A stretch of 8,035 nucleotides of DNA from QYQD01 sp040755415. GTDB taxonomy: Bacteria > Desulfobacterota > QYQD01. Below are positions 6,114 to 8,035 of this stretch, in pieces. Both the position numbers and the translations under genes were made by a program. The notes beneath the pieces were generated by a model. That model worked only from the letters and a program-made list of their open reading frames with translations, was not told where the DNA came from and did not search any database. Numbering within the stretch: position 1 is the first letter of the stretch; each line of letters opens with the position of its first letter. Location of the stretch: NCBI GenBank assembly GCA_040755415.1, contig JBFMAZ010000122.1:1-8035 (forward strand). The letters are read 5' to 3'.

Positions 6114-6142
6114 ATTTTTCCTGATTAAATTGGATGTATCAA
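6114..6142 (-). promoter_or_regulatory. Possible outward promoter at the transposon end
   Basis: On the minus strand TTGATA (6142-6137) is a 5/6 match to the -35 box and is followed after 17 bp by AAAAAT (6119-6114), a 4/6 match to the -10 box. It points out of the element into the truncated RHS gene, whose first possible start is the GTG at 6100. Insertion-sequence ends often carry such partial promoters, but the -10 is weak. Confidence 0.3.
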
Positions 6143-6151
6143 ATTGTTTTG

Positions 6152-6183
6152 ACCGGGGCTGGACCTTACGATCCAACCCCGGT
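6152..6183 (-). terminator. Strong hairpin downstream of the ATPase gene
   Basis: Arms 6152-6163 (ACCGGGGCTGGA) and 6172-6183 (TCCAACCCCGGT) pair over 12 bp with one mismatch, which is a G-U pair in minus-strand RNA, around an 8-base loop. It lies 44 bases after the ATPase stop, inside the transposon end. No T-tract follows, so it may be a factor-assisted terminator, a block to readthrough into the host gene, or a structured transposase-binding end. Confidence 0.5.
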
Positions 6184-6226
6184 GTTCGAGTAGAAGGAGG
6201 TTTCGTTTTAGCTCCCAAAGGGTTAC

Positions 6227-7036
6227 TCACTGGAAGATCTCGGTAGAGGCCAGACGCACGTGTTCCGCGCTAATCCGGGTGGATTGATGGGAAGCTGCGG
6301 CGATGAGGGCACCTCGGGCGAGGTGGTTAGCCTTTCTGAATAGGCCTCCTGACCCCTGGTGGATGGCGGTGACGGCAGCCTCATCAAAGAGGTTAGTCTT
6401 TACTCCAGCAATAGAGAGGTGGTGTTCCAGGTATTGTTCCATATCCTGCCTATTTACCCCGGTCAGGTGACTTCTGGCTACAATTCTGGATGCGAGCGGC
6501 ATGGAGGTGCGATACATGAGCTTGTCGATAAGATTTCCTTGTCCGGCCAATATCATAGGCAACCAGGGTTTGGAATCCTGTTCGAACTGGGTGATGGTAT
6601 GCAGTTCGGCAAGGACTTCCAGCCGCATCAAAGATGCCTCGTCTATAATCAGAACGGGTTTCAGTTTTTTCCCGACCATTTCTCTTATGGCGTTCTTAAT
6701 GAGACGGATCATGAAGGCCCTAGAGGAGCTGGGTTTTTCTATATTTAACTCGGCCAATAAAAACCTGTAGAATTCCAGTATGGAACCGGAGGAGGCAATT
6801 ATACAAATAGTCCGGTATTCGGACGGATGGAGTTTGGCTGCGGCATATCTTAGAGCTGTAGATTTACCACTGCCTATCTCCCCGGTAACCAGGGCTATAG
6901 CGCCCAGCCTCACGGCATAATCAAACCGTTGACTTACGGAGACAAGTTCTGGGGTTTCCAGGATGTCTTTTATGCTCAGCTCAAACGGGAAAGGCTCTTT
7001 GCTTAGACCAAAAAAGGCCCGATAGTTTAAATTCAT
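6227..7036 (-). CDS. ExeA/TniB-like AAA+ ATPase of the transposon
   Basis: This 269-aa protein has the size and motifs of the ATPase that partners DDE transposases in transposons of the TniAB/TnsBC and ExeA-like kind. It starts with the typical NYRAFFGLSKEPFPFELSIKDILETPE segment. Walker A is GEIGSGKST (52-60), Walker B VLIIDEA (128-134), a sensor-like LAGQ lies at 163-166, and the arginine finger candidate is Arg184 in LASRI. Such proteins use ATP to select target DNA and activate the transposase in the cytoplasm. ATG 7036 overlaps the transposase stop (ATGA) and has the strong binding site GGGAGGTG seven bases upstream, so the two are co-translated. All motifs are intact, so the gene looks functional. 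The ExeA secretion ATPase is only a fold relative; the context makes a transposition role much likelier. Confidence 0.88.
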   Translation of the reverse strand: MNLNYRAFFGLSKEPFPFELSIKDILETPELVSVSQRFDYAVRLGAIALVTGEIGSGKSTALRYAAAKLHPSEYRTICIIASSGSILEFYRFLLAELNIEKPSSSRAFMIRLIKNAIREMVGKKLKPVLIIDEASLMRLEVLAELHTITQFEQDSKPWLPMILAGQGNLIDKLMYRTSMPLASRIVARSHLTGVNRQDMEQYLEHHLSIAGVKTNLFDEAAVTAIHQGSGGLFRKANHLARGALIAAASHQSTRISAEHVRLASTEIFQ

Positions 7037-8035
7037 TCGGTATCACCTCCCTTTCTCCATAAACCGCCGCTCCTGTAGTTTTGTCCGGCCTGAGAGGAAG
7101 AAAGTTCCAGGGCGTGGTTATTGTCCCTTTTGACCCGGCAGTTGACACGGAGGTCGACCGGGGTCAGAAATCCATAGGACTTTTGATTCAGGAGAACCTC
7201 GACCCGTTCCGGTTCATCTTCATGGTACAAAAGGATCACCTGCTTACTTATCAAAGGTACCGGTGCCTCAAATAGCCTTCCATTCAGACTGATAGTCCTG
7301 TCTTTAGCCACTTTGCGCCTGGCGGCCTTACGGAAGTGGTCCCGGAGGTCTTTGGGGGCAGGCCTCAGGCATTCCATATGCGAGGTAAAGCGGGCATAAG
7401 GGTTCTCACCGGTAGCGCTATGTATTCTATGGTGGTAGATACAATTCAACCAAATATCAAAGGATTCGTTGAGCTCATATAAGGTCTGGCCCTGAAATCC
7501 TGCTAGAAAGTCTTTTCGCACGGTCAAAAAGAATCGTTCTATCTTCCCGCGTCCCTGTGGTTTATAGGGCCGGGAGTGGATGAGGGCCACGCCCAAAGAA
7601 GCGGTGACCTGTTCCAGGTGATGGGAGCGAAAAGCTGGGCCGTTATCCGTATAGATCTTTCTCGGCAGGCCCCTGGTTAAAAGGGCCTGCTCCAGAGCTT
7701 TTAAGAAGGTTTCGACTGATTCCGAGAGATAAAAACTGCCATGCGGAACCAGACGGGAATAGTCATCGATGAAGGCTATTAGATAAGCCTTTCTTCTTTT
7801 CCCAAGATGCTCCACCATAGGGCCGTGCATACAATCACACTGCCAGAGGTCATTGGGTAGTTCGGCCTCAAATTTGCGCCGGTCAACAGGTATGGCCTGA
7901 GTCAGTTTCATTAATCCATTCTGAAGCAAGCACCGGTATACTGTAGATGGGTTGAGTTTTGTTCCTGGTGATACCAATCCACGCTGCTCCATAACCGCCA
8001 TGAGGTGTTTGATAGTAGCTTTAGGAATTTCCTGC
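7033..8035 (-). CDS. DDE (rve-type) transposase with Mu-like C-terminal region, 5' end outside the window
   Basis: The frame remains open past an internal ATG at 8001 to the window edge, and the extra residues (QEIPKATIKHL before MAVMEQRGLV) continue a helix-turn-helix region. The protein is therefore longer than the 322 residues counted from 8001, and its start is not visible. Numbered from that Met, the catalytic triad of the integrase core is Asp56 (WQCDCMHGP), Asp119 (IYTDNGPAF) and Glu155 (GRGKIERFF), with the canonical 35-residue D-E spacing. An N-terminal segment (LNPSTVYRCLLQNGL) looks like a DNA-binding helix-turn-helix, and a Mu-transposase-C-like barrel (about 230-300; TISLNGRLFEAP) follows. 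It cuts and joins transposon ends together with the overlapping downstream ATPase. The visible part shows no lesion. Confidence 0.88.
   Translation of the reverse strand, partial: QEIPKATIKHLMAVMEQRGLVSPGTKLNPSTVYRCLLQNGLMKLTQAIPVDRRKFEAELPNDLWQCDCMHGPMVEHLGKRRKAYLIAFIDDYSRLVPHGSFYLSESVETFLKALEQALLTRGLPRKIYTDNGPAFRSHHLEQVTASLGVALIHSRPYKPQGRGKIERFFLTVRKDFLAGFQGQTLYELNESFDIWLNCIYHHRIHSATGENPYARFTSHMECLRPAPKDLRDHFRKAARRKVAKDRTISLNGRLFEAPVPLISKQVILLYHEDEPERVEVLLNQKSYGFLTPVDLRVNCRVKRDNNHALELSSSQAGQNYRSGGLWRKGGDTE
7044..7051 (-). promoter_or_regulatory. Ribosome binding site of the ATPase gene
   Basis: GGGAGGTG, seven bases before ATG 7036 and inside the last codons of the transposase, is a near-perfect Shine-Dalgarno sequence. 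It fixes the ATPase start and indicates high translation relative to the transposase. Confidence 0.8.

Larger units (their letters stand above)
6108..8035 (-). mobile_element. Transposon with DDE transposase and AAA+ ATPase, inserted in the RHS gene (partial)
   Basis: The element covers a two-gene transposition unit and about 120 bp of non-coding end. It continues beyond the right edge, so only one terminus is visible. Its exact end is uncertain: RHS-like coding (FIVKSDTGGWEV) is credible to about 6106, and an in-frame stop at 6125-6127 is already foreign, so the end falls between about 6104 and 6127. The TGAC at 6108-6111 is a plausible TG-type terminus. CTGATT is repeated at 6111-6116 and 6121-6126. 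No inverted repeat partner or target duplication can be seen. Confidence 0.65.

Noticed and set aside
6012..6230. Minus-strand 72-codon frame across the transposon-RHS junction
   Set aside because: It joins transposon end DNA, including the hairpin, to an out-of-frame part of the RHS gene, and so it is a chance frame over a junction.
6359..6770. Plus-strand frames of 129 and 89 codons opposite the ATPase gene
   Set aside because: They are antisense shadows of a gene with intact Walker motifs and have no family signature.

Overview
The window is a mobile-element-rich accessory region. It holds a truncated RHS/YD-repeat toxin-like gene, two small membrane-protein genes behind it, and parts of three different transposable elements. 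All substantial genes lie on the minus strand; only the istB remnant at the left edge is on the plus strand. The host cannot be named. The mix of moderate GC, a SpvB/Tc-type RHS protein with FG-GAP repeats, an ExeA-type ATPase next to a DDE transposase, IS21 and an IS200-like REP-associated transposase suggests a Gram-negative environmental bacterium, for example of the Desulfobacterota, Nitrospirota or Brocadiales type. That is inference only.

Left end (1-480). Positions 1-66 are the last codons of an IS21-family istB. The element ends at 190 (..CCACTGACA). The next base begins the coding sequence, on the other strand, of a REP-associated (IS200-like, Y1) transposase whose first 17 codons (191-241) are intact up to the junction. 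IS21 has therefore cut this gene just after its N-terminus. About 180 bp upstream of that start codon lies a perfect 20-bp palindrome with a 3-nt loop (421-463), the kind of hairpin such transposases usually accompany.

Middle (487-6100). In transcription order (right to left) come the large RHS gene (6100-1121), a 78-aa protein with two predicted membrane segments (1080-844) and a 94-aa protein with three (771-487). The RHS product runs from a decapitated SpvB-like region through seven FG-GAP-type 45-residue repeats, a Tc-toxin middle domain, a long YD-repeat shell and the RHS core with its DPTG motif, to an unrecognised 203-residue C-terminal tail. By analogy with RHS polymorphic toxins, the tail would be the effector and the small downstream genes candidate immunity genes. 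The tail has hydrophobic stretches and both small proteins are membrane proteins, so a membrane-active toxin is a reasonable but unproven idea. A perfect 12-bp hairpin spans the RHS stop codon and ends next to the ribosome binding site of the 78-aa gene.

Right end (about 6108-8035). A transposon encoding a DDE transposase with a Mu-type C-terminal region (5' end outside the window) and an ExeA/TniB-like AAA+ ATPase, overlapping by 4 bp, has inserted into the RHS gene. It removed the signal peptide and N-terminus. Its terminal sequence carries a strong hairpin and a possible outward promoter. The RHS gene is therefore probably a remnant as a full-length secreted protein, although its C-terminal cassette remains open and could still be expressed.
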